In this document: positions 1 to 7,257 of the stretch, piece by piece
Layout of the letters: every line of letters starts with the position of its first letter
Numbering within the stretch: the stretch's first letter is position 1
DNA from: G963675935 sp963675935
GTDB taxonomy: Bacteria; Planctomycetota; Planctomycetia; Pirellulales; Thermoguttaceae
Reading direction: 5' to 3'
Assembly (NCBI GenBank): GCA_963675935.2
Contig: CAXXPV010000003.1
Coordinates: forward strand, 806,001 to 870,000
Length of the DNA stretch: 64,000 bases
Program-made: the position numbers and the translations under genes
Notes under the pieces: model-generated
Told to the model about the DNA's origin: nothing
What the model saw: the letters and a program-made list of their open reading frames with translations, nothing else
Database searches by the model: none

Positions 1-197
1 CTCGATATCCGTTACCATAAGAATAGGGCCCTCAGTTCAAACACTAGCGGCAGACGCCTTGCAATGTGCGGTTACCCGGAGCCAGTTTCCGTCGTAGAAA
101 TCGGTCGCCTCCGGGAATTGCCGGCCGTGAACCCAAAGCTGAAAACCGGCTATACTGAGGGAAGGCTCGCCAAAATCTTCAGGCAAAAGAATCCGCG

Positions 198-533
198 TCA
201 CGAGCAACTCTCCACCGCGATTTGCGTTCCTTCACGCCGGGCAATTTCGATGATCGCGCTCGATTCGTCTTGCTCCCACTGTCGCTCGCCGCAGGCAATC
301 GGCTCGATTCGACTGTCGATTCGAGCCGCTTGACGCCAGAGAAAATTCACGTCCTGCCGGCTGTGAATACCATCAAATTGCGGCGAAACCACAAGCAGGT
401 CGATGTCGCTCCAAGGCCCGGCCCTGCCTGCCGTCCAAGAGCCGAAAACCACGCCGAAACGAACCGCCAAGCCCGCCGACTGCAAAGCGGAAAGATAACG
501 TTGTACGGCGATTGTTACCGACTGTTCAACCAT
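198..533 (-). CDS. MNT-type nucleotidyltransferase, antitoxin of a HEPN/MNT pair
   Basis: A 111-residue minimal nucleotidyltransferase. The polymerase-beta-type active-site signature GSX10DXD is complete: G31-S32, ten residues, then D43-I-D45. In HEPN/MNT modules this protein acts as antitoxin, and some members transfer AMP to the HEPN partner. It starts at an ATG and overlaps the 3' end of the upstream HEPN gene by 19 nt, so the two are almost certainly co-translated. The length is typical of the stand-alone family. Family assignment is secure; its activity on this particular partner is inferred from gene order. Confidence 0.85.
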   Translation of the reverse strand: MVEQSVTIAVQRYLSALQSAGLAVRFGVVFGSWTAGRAGPWSDIDLLVVSPQFDGIHSRQDVNFLWRQAARIDSRIEPIACGERQWEQDESSAIIEIARREGTQIAVESCS

Positions 534-892
534 TGTAAGACCCTCTCCGCTCCTGCCAGATACGCTTCTGCCTCGGTTGGCGTTGTGGCAGGCAGCAACA
601 ATTCCGGATATCGACCTTCGATGTTGAATGCGTTCATCTCGGCCAGCGTATCGAGATATTCCTGTGCGCCCGATAGGCCAGCCAGCTCGGCCAATCGTAC
701 CAAATTATGCAAGCGTGGGGCCAAGTCGTTGGTGGCCCGACACACTTCAGCCTTGAGAGCCTTTTCGAGAGATAGATGTAGAAAGAAGAGTCCGTGGCGA
801 ATTCGATTCTTGCCGAGCAATTCGCGAGCAACGGCCAAGTCCTCTTCGGCTCCCGTTCGCCAAAACTCGATTTGTTTGGCCATGTCGATCAT
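515..892 (-). CDS. HEPN domain protein, putative toxin partner of the MNT gene
   Basis: A 125-residue all-helical HEPN protein with the family core HLSLEKALKAEV (residues 39-50), a following LHNLVRLAEL helix and a late RYPE motif (94-97), matching the COG1895-like branch. The RX4HXY RNase motif of HepT-type toxins is not seen. An RX6H spacing at residues 32-39 exists but its meaning is unclear. I chose the ATG at 892; a GTG at 913 and an ATG at 883 are alternatives, none with a good SD. It is first in a two-gene operon with the MNT gene. Toxicity is inferred from family and context only. Confidence 0.78.
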   Translation of the reverse strand: MIDMAKQIEFWRTGAEEDLAVARELLGKNRIRHGLFFLHLSLEKALKAEVCRATNDLAPRLHNLVRLAELAGLSGAQEYLDTLAEMNAFNIEGRYPELLLPATTPTEAEAYLAGAERVLQWLNSR

Positions 893-1011
893 AGCCGATA
901 TTCTACCACCCACACACTAGCCACGTCCATACCCACCGAATGCACAATTCGCCACGAAACGAAAGCGGCATTCCGGTAGTTGGTCGTGAGCGTCGTCGTT
1001 GATGCTCAGCG

Positions 1012-1047
1012 TATCCGCGACCACTGGTCGCGGCTTTCCAGTGAGAA
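1012..1047. repeat. R8 palindrome, copy 1
   Basis: Perfect 19-nt palindrome CCGCGACCACTGGTCGCGG at 1015-1033 just downstream of frr. A second copy at 28307-28325 shares the flanks: a preceding AT and a following CTTT then CAG. Confidence 0.7.
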
Positions 1048-1051
1048 CAAA

Positions 1052-1612
1052 CTACTCTTCCATCACCTCTTTTTCGCGATCCTTCGCCAACTCGACGGCC
1101 TGGGCCTCGTACGTCTTCGTTAGCTCCTGAATCTCTTCCTTCGCCTGATCGCGGTCGTCCTCGGAAAAGTCCTTGTCCTTCTCGCCCTGGTCGGCCGACT
1201 TGTTGCCGTCGCGGCGAATGTTGCGAATCGCCACCTTCGACTCCTCGGCCAACTCCTTGATCCGACCGACCATCTTGCGGCGAACTTCCGTCGATAGCGG
1301 CGGCACGTTCAGACGGATGATCCGGCCGTCGTTTTGCGGGTTGAAGCCCAAGTCGCTCGTCAAAATGGCCTTTTCAATGTCCTTGATCGTGCCGGGATCG
1401 TAAGGGCGAATGACGATCTGGTTCGGCTCGGGCGCGCCGACCGACGCCACCTGCTTGATCGGCACCGCGGAGCCGTAGACTTCGACGCGGAGCGAATCGA
1501 CCATGCCGGGGTTCGCCCGGCCGGTGCGGATGCCGACCAGGTCGCCCTTGAGCTTGCGAATCGCCTTTTCCATGCGTTCTTCAACGTCGAGAAGGATTTC
1601 TTCGGTAGACAT
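1052..1612 (-). CDS. frr: Ribosome recycling factor
   Basis: A 186-residue protein of normal family length. It splits post-termination ribosomes together with EF-G. The diagnostic stretch GIRTGRANPGMVDSL (residues about 27-41) and the C-terminal helix with RRDGNKSADQ are intact. It is the last gene of the minus-strand series rpsB-tsf-pyrH-frr, the classical bacterial order. The ATG start at 1612 has no strong SD. The 91-bp gap to pyrH holds a phrase-like low-complexity repeat (about 1624-1698), which suggests the operon has been opened up by repeat insertion. Confidence 0.97.
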   Translation of the reverse strand: MSTEEILLDVEERMEKAIRKLKGDLVGIRTGRANPGMVDSLRVEVYGSAVPIKQVASVGAPEPNQIVIRPYDPGTIKDIEKAILTSDLGFNPQNDGRIIRLNVPPLSTEVRRKMVGRIKELAEESKVAIRNIRRDGNKSADQGEKDKDFSEDDRDQAKEEIQELTKTYEAQAVELAKDREKEVMEE

Positions 1613-1623
1613 GATGAAAGGGG

Positions 1624-1698
1624 GGCTTGGGTCTTAGGTCTTGGGGCTTGGAACTTAGCTTGGCAAACCCAAGACCCAAGACCAATGCCCTATGACCA
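1624..1698. repeat. Low-complexity 'CCAAGACC' phrase repeat
   Basis: GGCTTGGG/TTAGG/CCAAGACC-like phrases in inverted arrangement between pyrH and frr. Very similar sequence recurs at 49846-49945. Confidence 0.6.
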
Positions 1699-1703
1699 AA
1701 TCT

Positions 1704-2447
1704 TTATTCGTGAATCAACGTTCCGACTTGCTTGCCAAACACGGCGTCTTCGATGTTCCCCTCCTTGCGGAAGTTGAACACCAGGATCGGCATGTTGTAC
1801 TCGGAGCATTTCGTGATCGCCTCGGGATCCATCACGCGAAGGTTCTGTCGGCGGACGTCGTTGTAGCTCAATTCGCTGTAAAGGACCGCCTGGGGGTCTT
1901 TTTCAGGATCGGCGCTGAAAACGCCGTCAACCCGGGTGCCCTTCAGCAGAATTTCGGCCTCGAGCTCCAACGCCCTTTGCGCCGCGGCCGTGTCGGTCGT
2001 GACGAAGGGGCTGCCGGTTCCGCCGGCGAGGATCACGATGCGGCCTTTTTCCAAGTGCCGCATCGCACGGCGTCGAATGTAAGGCTCGGCGACGCCGTCG
2101 GTGCGGATGGCCGTCATCAGCCGCGTGGTGCAGCCCAACGATTCGAGGGCGTCTTGCAGGGCCAATCCGTTGATCATCGTGGCCAACATGCCCATGTAAT
2201 GGGCCGTCGCCTCGTGGACGCAGGAGTTGCCCGCGGTAAATTGGGCGCCGCGAAGGATGTTGCCGCCGCCGATCACCACCGCAAGCTGCACGCCGTGTTG
2301 CGCGGCGCGGTACGTTTGCCGAGCGATGTGCAGCACGGCGTCCATGGCGATGCCGCGCTCGCCGGCGTGGACAAAACCCTCACCGGAGATTTTCAACACC
2401 ACGCGGCGATACTTCGGCGTCTCGACCGATTGCGATGAATCTGACAT
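1704..2447 (-). CDS. pyrH: UMP kinase
   Basis: A 247-residue amino-acid-kinase-fold UMP kinase making UDP from UMP and ATP. It has the N-terminal VVLKISGEGF phosphate-binding segment (about residues 16-25), VIGGGNILRG near residues 60-69, and the TD(T/S)AA(A/L)QRALELEAEILLKGT uridylate region. Family length is normal. The ATG at 2447 lacks a recognisable SD. It sits between tsf and frr as in most bacteria; the gap to tsf is about 200 bp and contains two R5 hairpins and one R9 element rather than a gene. Confidence 0.97.
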   Translation of the reverse strand: MSDSSQSVETPKYRRVVLKISGEGFVHAGERGIAMDAVLHIARQTYRAAQHGVQLAVVIGGGNILRGAQFTAGNSCVHEATAHYMGMLATMINGLALQDALESLGCTTRLMTAIRTDGVAEPYIRRRAMRHLEKGRIVILAGGTGSPFVTTDTAAAQRALELEAEILLKGTRVDGVFSADPEKDPQAVLYSELSYNDVRRQNLRVMDPEAITKCSEYNMPILVFNFRKEGNIEDAVFGKQVGTLIHE

Positions 2448-2459
2448 GCGTATTTGCAG

Positions 2460-2484
2460 GTAGGTCCTGCCTGCCGGGCAGGAC
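2460..2484. repeat. R5 hairpin (GTAGGTCCYGCCTGCCGGG)
   Basis: Palindrome pairing GTAGGTCCTGCC with GGCAGGACT. One of a pair bracketing the R9 element here; other copies lie near 2628, 14794, 33010 and 33093. Confidence 0.75.
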
Positions 2485-2495
2485 TGTTGTGATGA

Positions 2496-2580
2496 TATTT
2501 ATGCCTTGCACGGGCACTGGTGATACATTTTTCCCGAGGGAGAACATGTATCAATTCAAACCGCGTACAGTATATGCGCC
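2496..2580 (+). repeat. R9 dispersed element, copy 1
   Basis: About 85 bp beginning ATTTATGCCTTGCACGGG, continuing through TTTTTCCCGAGGGAGAAC and ending TATATGCGCC. It aligns with 5029-5118 (opposite strand) and 63134-63223. It lies antisense between pyrH and tsf. Confidence 0.55.
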
Positions 2581-2627
2581 GTCTGGCGGACGGGACATCC
2601 GAGTTCCGCATGGCAAGCGGAACCAAC

Positions 2628-2654
2628 GGGTCCCGCCCGGCAGGCGGGACCTAC
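2628..2654. repeat. R5 hairpin, inverted copy
   Basis: GGGTCCCGCCCGGCAGGCGGG followed by ACCTAC, immediately downstream of the tsf stop. It is in opposite orientation to the copy at 2460. Confidence 0.75.
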
Positions 2655-3481
2655 TCCTTCGGCAATTCCCAGCGAACGAAACGCACCAGCTTCATACCGG
2701 CCTCTTTCGCCACTTGGCCGACCGTCTTCTTGTCGTCCTTCACGAACGGCTGTTCGGCCAGGCAGCACTCGGCGTAGAAGTTCCGCAGCCGGCCTTCGAC
2801 CATCTTCGCGATGATGTTCTCCGGCTTGCCTTCCTTGCGCGAGGCTTCCGAAAGAATCTCGCGTTCCTTGGCCACGACCGCTGGATCGAGTTCTTCCTTG
2901 TAAACCACGGCGGGTCGCATGGCCGCGATGTGCATGCAAATATCGCGGGCGATTTCGGCGTTGCCGCCCTCGAACTGCAACAACACGCCATTCGATCCGT
3001 TGTGATGGGCGTAACCGCCGCAACGGCCGTCGATCCGCACGATCCGATCGACCTTGAACACCTCGCGGATGCAATTGTTCAGATCGTCGAACTGTTCCTT
3101 CAGCGTTGGCGCGGCCTTGCTCGGCGACGGCTGGGCCAAAAGAGCCTCGGGCGACGCCGCGCCGGGGCCCTCGGCAAGCTGCTGGGCCAAATCGTTGGCC
3201 AATTGCACGAAGCGATCGTTCGTCGCCACCGGAGCGCTCTCGCATCGGATGTCGATCATCGTGCCGACCTTGGCGTCGGGCGAAATGTAGACGGCGATCC
3301 GTCCGGACGTGGTGGCCCTGCCGGATCGCTTCTCCATCAACTTCGCCCCGGCCTTGCGGAGCAGTTCGACGGCTTTGTCAATGTCGCCGCCCGACTCTTG
3401 CAGGGCTTTTTTGCAGTCCATCATGGGCAAGTTGGTGCGATCGCGGAGCGATTTGACGGCGGCCGCTGTAATTTCTGCCAT
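2651..3481 (-). CDS. tsf: Translation elongation factor Ts
   Basis: A 276-residue guanine-nucleotide exchange factor for EF-Tu. The N-terminal UBA-like domain has LRDRTNLPMMDCKKAL (residues about 10-25), where most bacteria read TGAGMMDCKKAL. A C-terminal coiled region follows. The start at 3481 has an AAGGAA SD in its leader. It lies downstream of rpsB with a 236-bp gap filled by an R1 element. The start, length and position in the rpsB operon are all as expected. Confidence 0.96.
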   Translation of the reverse strand: MAEITAAAVKSLRDRTNLPMMDCKKALQESGGDIDKAVELLRKAGAKLMEKRSGRATTSGRIAVYISPDAKVGTMIDIRCESAPVATNDRFVQLANDLAQQLAEGPGAASPEALLAQPSPSKAAPTLKEQFDDLNNCIREVFKVDRIVRIDGRCGGYAHHNGSNGVLLQFEGGNAEIARDICMHIAAMRPAVVYKEELDPAVVAKEREILSEASRKEGKPENIIAKMVEGRLRNFYAECCLAEQPFVKDDKKTVGQVAKEAGMKLVRFVRWELPKE

Positions 3482-3613
3482 TATCGATTGTTCCTTCTAT
3501 GGGGATGTCTGTGCAATGTTTGTAGCTCCGGCTTCAGCCGGTTTTGGTTCCGTCTTGATAGATCCTTTTGTTCCGTCAATTGCCCAGCGGAACAGTATCA
3601 CACTGTAGGAATG

Positions 3614-3683
3614 TTTAGCCGGCGGGCTTGCCCGCCGCGCCAGGGGCGACTTCCCACGCGACGAGCAAGCTCGCCGGCTAAAC
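3614..3683. repeat. R1 inverted-repeat element
   Basis: TTTAGCCGGCGGGCTTGCCC and a distal AGCTCGCCGGCTAAAC face each other around a short spacer, between rpsB and tsf. The family has seven copies in this window. Confidence 0.85.
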
Positions 3684-3717
3684 GATGTCGTATTGATCCG
3701 ACACTCACGAAAAAACG

Positions 3718-4449
3718 TCAGACCGAGGGCGTCACCCCTTCGGCCTGCTCCTGCTTCAACGCGCCGGAGGCGACCTTGCCGGCCAAAACCGCGTCGGCCA
3801 ACAACGCAATGATGATCTCGATCGAGCGAATGCTGTCATCGTTGCCGGGAATCGGCAGATCGACCATGTCGGGATCGCAATCGGTGTCGATCAGGGCGAG
3901 TGTGGTGATGCCCAACTTGCGGGCCTCGCCGATCGCATTCTTTTCCTTGCGAGGATCGACGACCACGAGGCACTCGGGCAGCCGATTCATCGAGCGAATG
4001 CCGTTCAAGTTGCGGAACATCTTGCGATATTCGCGACCGAGCGACGACTGCATCTTCTTCGAGTACTCGGAAATTTTGTCGGTGGTTTTCAGAGCTTCAA
4101 GCTCTTCGAGGCGAGTGAGCCGGCTGCGGATCGTGCGGAAGTTGGTCAACGTGCCGCCCAACCAGCGATCGCTGACGAACGGCATTCCGCAGCGGGCGCC
4201 TTGCTGCTCGATGGTGTCGCATGCCTGACGCTTCGTGCCGACGAACAACACGAGGCTGCCCTGGGAGGCGACTTTCTGCAAATAACGCCGCGCCCGGAGA
4301 AGACCGCGAATCGTCTCGCGGACGTCGATGATATGAATGAGGTTGCGGCGGGCGTAGATGTACGGCCGCATCTTCGGATTCCAGCGGCTCGCACGATGCC
4401 CAAAGTGAACGCCCGCTTCGATCAAATCCTTAACAAGAACAGTAGCCAA
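3718..4449 (-). CDS. rpsB: 30S ribosomal protein S2
   Basis: A 243-residue small-subunit protein. LVKDLIEAGVHFGHRASRWN (residues 5-24) and the later RWLGGTLTNF are the S2 signatures. The start codon is TTG at 4449, the only one in frame with the family N-terminus, and it is preceded by a GAGGAG SD six bases upstream. It is the promoter-proximal gene of rpsB-tsf-pyrH-frr. The C-terminus is short and lacks the long acidic tail of some homologues. Identification is secure. Confidence 0.97.
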   Translation of the reverse strand: MATVLVKDLIEAGVHFGHRASRWNPKMRPYIYARRNLIHIIDVRETIRGLLRARRYLQKVASQGSLVLFVGTKRQACDTIEQQGARCGMPFVSDRWLGGTLTNFRTIRSRLTRLEELEALKTTDKISEYSKKMQSSLGREYRKMFRNLNGIRSMNRLPECLVVVDPRKEKNAIGEARKLGITTLALIDTDCDPDMVDLPIPGNDDSIRSIEIIIALLADAVLAGKVASGALKQEQAEGVTPSV

Positions 4450-4625
4450 AGGAGACTCCTCGGTAAAGGCACACCGGCTTTTGGGGAAAAGACGCTTCTT
4501 TCACCCGCCGGCGTTAGGTCGAAAAACATCCGGTCTGGAAAAACACGAAACATTACCGTCCCGGACCGTTCAGGACAGTAAACCCCGTAATCTAACAGAA
4601 GGGTCGCGGAAGGTCAATGGGGAGA

Positions 4626-5033
4626 TTAGTAGGTTTCTACCACTAGGTGGGGGATGGCAGTGAAGTGCGGATCGTTTCGCGTGACCAGGCAATGCCCCTC
4701 GGCGATGGCCGTGGCGGCAATCAGCACGTCCATGTCGCCGACAGGTCGGCCGATGCGGCGGAGGTGGGCGGTAATTCCGGCATACTGCCACTGCGCTCGG
4801 TCGCCAAACGTAAGCACGGTCATTGGAGCCAGTATCCGCCGCACGGAATCCAATTCCTCGGCTCGATTCTCAGCGAGTTCGACGCCCACATAAAGCTCCG
4901 CCACGTTGAATGGCGTCGTAGCCAACAATTCACCGCGTTCGACAAGCTCGATGAGTTTGTGAACAGCGTTTTTTCCGGCCTTTTTGTGGGGATGACACAG
5001 GTCAATCAACAATGTTGTGTCGAGACAGGCCAT
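4626..5033 (-). CDS. PIN-domain ribonuclease toxin (VapC-like)
   Basis: A 135-residue PIN domain protein. The acidic metal-binding set is visible: D5 in ACLDTTLLIDL, E46 in NVAELYVGVE, D102 in GDMDVLIAATA and N120-D121 in TRNDPHF. VapC-type toxins cleave RNA in a Mg-dependent way. The ATG at 5033 is preferred because the family N-terminus begins there; an upstream in-frame ATG at 5111 would translate the R9 repeat. The RHH gene 106 bp upstream is the likely antitoxin. The wide gap is unusual for VapBC and is taken up by the R9 element. Confidence 0.85.
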   Translation of the reverse strand: MACLDTTLLIDLCHPHKKAGKNAVHKLIELVERGELLATTPFNVAELYVGVELAENRAEELDSVRRILAPMTVLTFGDRAQWQYAGITAHLRRIGRPVGDMDVLIAATAIAEGHCLVTRNDPHFTAIPHLVVETY

Positions 5034-5118
5034 CTTATACTTTCCATGGCTTGAAAACGCGACGTTTTTTGCCCTCGGGAGAAACACCTCGCCAGTTCCC
5101 ACGCAAGGCATGGATCAT
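5029..5118 (-). repeat. R9 dispersed element, copy 2
   Basis: Read on the minus strand: CATGCCTTGCGTGGGAACTG, then TTTCTCCCGAGGGCAAAAAA, ending GTATAAGATGGCC. The PIN gene start codon is the ATG in that last block. It aligns with 2496-2580 and 63134-63223. Confidence 0.55.
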
Positions 5119-5139
5119 CATGCGTGCAACGCATTAGAC

Positions 5140-5379
5140 TTAGTCGACGGTGTAGATTTCCCTTTGCGACGGCTGGTGGCGATGCTCAATCTGCTCTTCG
5201 ATGGCAGCGATGGCCTTATCGCTCAGCGGATGCTCCTCGACGCTCTTCAAGAACCCCTCGAAGTCGAATGGCGGCTTAATCACTCGCTTGATCGCTTGGC
5301 TGAACGACTCGTTTTCGCGTCGAACCGAGCGGAGCCGTTCATAGGCTTCCAGGTCAACGGAAATGGTTTTTGTGGCCAT
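5140..5379 (-). CDS. Ribbon-helix-helix antitoxin (VapB-like)
   Basis: A 79-residue protein opening MATKTISVDLEAYERLRSVR, a beta strand followed by a helix typical of short RHH antitoxins of the COG1753 type. The acidic, Gln-rich C-terminus probably wraps the toxin. The ATG at 5379 is preceded by AAGGAAAG at SD distance; the longer upstream frame is promoter and leader. It is upstream of, and same-strand with, the PIN gene. A good sigma-70-type promoter lies at 5427-5454. Its partner is assigned by context. Confidence 0.78.
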   Translation of the reverse strand: MATKTISVDLEAYERLRSVRRENESFSQAIKRVIKPPFDFEGFLKSVEEHPLSDKAIAAIEEQIEHRHQPSQREIYTVD

Positions 5380-5426
5380 GAGACTTTCCTTCAAATCGGC
5401 TGGTCTGCGTATGTGTGTGTATGTGT

Positions 5427-5454
5427 ATTTTAACGCAAAACACAAAATAAGCAA
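5427..5454 (-). promoter_or_regulatory. Sigma-70-type promoter of the RHH/PIN operon
   Basis: On the minus strand TTGCTT (5449-5454) and TAAAAT (5427-5432) are separated by 16 nt, about 50 bp upstream of the antitoxin start and inside an AT-rich stretch. Confidence 0.6.
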
Positions 5455-5512
5455 CCGGCAGGCTTTTTCCAAAGTAAAAGTAGTGGACTCGCCCTGTAGG
5501 TAGAGCGTAGAG

Positions 5513-5947
5513 CTATGGACTGCGCGGTTCTGATGTCGAATTGTGGTCATCTGGAAACCCGTCCCATCGCCATCGCGGATTTCCGAGAAGATGAGCCGCA
5601 TCAAGTCCGTGATGAACAGCCATTGCCAATTTGTACACGTCAGAAGCACTCGCTGATGGCTTTTTGCCCAACCAACCTTGGAAGAATCCGGGCACATAGT
5701 CCGGACTGATCTGGAGCATCCATTCGCCATTCAGGAGTCGAGCAACGACGATTTTCAACGCAGATAGATTTCTATGGCACACCACCGACCAGCCGCAATC
5801 TCGCCAGTTTTCCAAGTCTTCCATTTGCCAGCCGCCCCCAGCCAAATCTGATGAAAGACCACGCATTAACGCACAACCGGGCGGATGCTCGAATTCCACA
5901 TCGTCTGGCACGGTCGCAATGAAGCGTAAATTCTGCGAGACGGGCAT
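5513..5947 (-). CDS. Hypothetical protein
   Basis: A 144-residue soluble protein, not recognised. It opens MPVSQNLRFIATVPDDVEF and is rich in Trp, with no signal peptide or membrane segment. The composition looks like a genuine globular domain rather than an antisense shadow, and nothing better lies on the other strand. The ATG at 5947 is chosen over 5995, which would run into the tRNA-Gln gene. It lies between tRNA-Gln and the RHH/PIN operon on the same strand. No function can be proposed. Confidence 0.55.
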   Translation of the reverse strand: MPVSQNLRFIATVPDDVEFEHPPGCALMRGLSSDLAGGGWQMEDLENWRDCGWSVVCHRNLSALKIVVARLLNGEWMLQISPDYVPGFFQGWLGKKPSASASDVYKLAMAVHHGLDAAHLLGNPRWRWDGFPDDHNSTSEPRSP

Positions 5948-5984
5948 GGCATAGTGCCCCCGCGACGGCATTAGACAAGAAAAG

Positions 5985-6055
5985 CTACCCGGCAAGGATT
6001 CGAACCTTGAACGAGGGAACCAAAATCCCTTGTGTTACCATTACACCACCGGGTA
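5985..6055 (-). tRNA. tRNA-Gln (anticodon TTG)
   Basis: Folds as a 71-nt cloverleaf without encoded CCA. The acceptor stem is TACCCGG/CCGGGTA, the anticodon loop TTTTGGT is closed by AGGGA/TCCCT, and the T arm carries GGTTCGAATCC. Loop positions 34-36 read TTG, hence glutamine (CAA). It is the only tRNA found in the window. Confidence 0.93.
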
Positions 6056-6132
6056 GTGGGGGGTGGAGCGTCGCGGCTCCGATAACGCCCCTATCCTATT
6101 TTCTTTGCCCCGATCGGGCAAGAGGATTGTCA

Positions 6133-6184
6133 AGAAAACAGCAAAGCCCCTCCCGTCATGGCCGGTGGAAGGGGCCTCTCGCTG
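6133..6184 (-). terminator. Probable terminator of the pilin-like gene
   Basis: Downstream of the stop at 6203, AGCGAGAGGCCCCT pairs with AGGGGCTTTGCT and is followed by GTTTTCTT on the minus strand. Confidence 0.6.
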
Positions 6185-6202
6185 TTGTTTGGGCTCGTCG
6201 GC

Positions 6203-6679
6203 TCATTCCGTCTTCGTCGTCGTACTCCCGAAATACTCGGAGTTGTTGGGGAAGAAGCCGCCGGTGCTTTCGTTGTACTGCCAGCCGCTGGTCTCGTCGG
6301 CAACACCAGTGGGATCGGTGGTCGTCGTGTAGGCAACCAGAGCATTGCTGTTGTTGAACGGATTGGCAGGCACTTCGCCCTGGATGTAGGGGCCGTAAAT
6401 CAGGGTCGCGGTCGTGCCGGTGGTGCTTCCGCTGGCATCGGTCGCCTTGGTCATCTGGTTGGTGAAAGTGGAAAACTTGGGCGCGACGTTGTTGTGGTGA
6501 ATCTTGTACATTTCGATCTGCGAACGAAGCGTGTGCAGATTGAACTTCAAGGAACTGGTTTTGGCGTCCGTCGTGGAGGAAGAAAACTGCGGAATAATCG
6601 TCGCCGCCAACACTGCCATGATGATCACGACAATCAACACTTCAATCAGGGTAAAAGCACCTCGACGACCGTTAGCCAT
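6203..6679 (-). CDS. Type IV pilin-like / type II secretion pseudopilin
   Basis: A 158-residue protein with a class III prepilin leader: a short basic MANGRRGAF, with cleavage expected before the Phe/Thr, then the hydrophobic TLIEVLIVVIIMAVLAATII containing the conserved Glu at mature position 5. The C-terminal domain is Thr/Ser/Asn-rich. The ATG at 6679 has an AGGAG SD, so the upstream extension is rejected. Such proteins assemble into pili or pseudopili after prepilin-peptidase processing. It stands alone with its own terminator and is divergent from the YTV-protein gene. Whether it is a major pilin or a minor pseudopilin cannot be told. Confidence 0.85.
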   Translation of the reverse strand: MANGRRGAFTLIEVLIVVIIMAVLAATIIPQFSSSTTDAKTSSLKFNLHTLRSQIEMYKIHHNNVAPKFSTFTNQMTKATDASGSTTGTTATLIYGPYIQGEVPANPFNNSNALVAYTTTTDPTGVADETSGWQYNESTGGFFPNNSEYFGSTTTKTE

Positions 6680-7257
6680 GACCGCGGACTCCTGTAACCG
6701 GAGAAAACAAAACAAGGATGGTTGGTTTGCTGTTGCACGGCGCGCCTTTGGGCCATGCTACTACTAGTTTCCTAGGTTGCTTTTGGGAGACGGTCAAGAA
6801 AAACACTACAAAACATTCGGAATTCTCACCATTGTGTGGCGTGGAAATCGCCAAGGGGCATGGACGGTGTCTGATCAAATCCGCAAAACCGTCGTAGGCC
6901 GTCGCGTTATTTACGGAAAAATCGACATAGTCGTCCTAGATTAACATCCGCAGCCGCTCCATGGTACGGCTGTAAAAATCCATTGCATAAGCGTGATATG
7001 CGTATACGCCGCAGTAATTACACAATTCCCAAGTAGTGTATATCAAGCACACAGCGCAGGTTGACGATAGGCAGTATTGAGATGCCCACAAATAATCGGT
7101 TTGCATCGTCTACGTTGGCACTGTTGAAATGATTAGGCGAGTATTGTGGGCAATGCGGCTAATGTAGGCAGTGTAGGCGGACCGAATAAACTAAAGGCGG
7201 ATTCCGCCCATTAGACCAAGCCCTATCCGGTTTCGTGATGCTTGAAGGAGGCATGCG
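6680..7257. other. Divergent intergenic region, pilin-like / YTV protein
   Basis: 578 bp, more AT-rich than its surroundings, with no convincing ORF or hairpin repeat. It must hold both divergent promoters. A weak candidate for the pilin gene is TTGACC (minus, 6792-6797) with TAGGAA (6769-6774), 17-nt spacing. Nothing comparable is clear for the YTV gene. Confidence 0.5.

Noticed and set aside
3614..3683. R1 elements considered as CRISPR or as simple terminators
   Set aside because: They are inverted, not direct, repeats, spaced kilobases apart with no spacer series; most lack a T-run after the stem.
2435..4228. A 597-residue plus-strand frame across tsf and rpsB
   Set aside because: Crosses three minus-strand genes with unmistakable family motifs and translates intergenic repeats.
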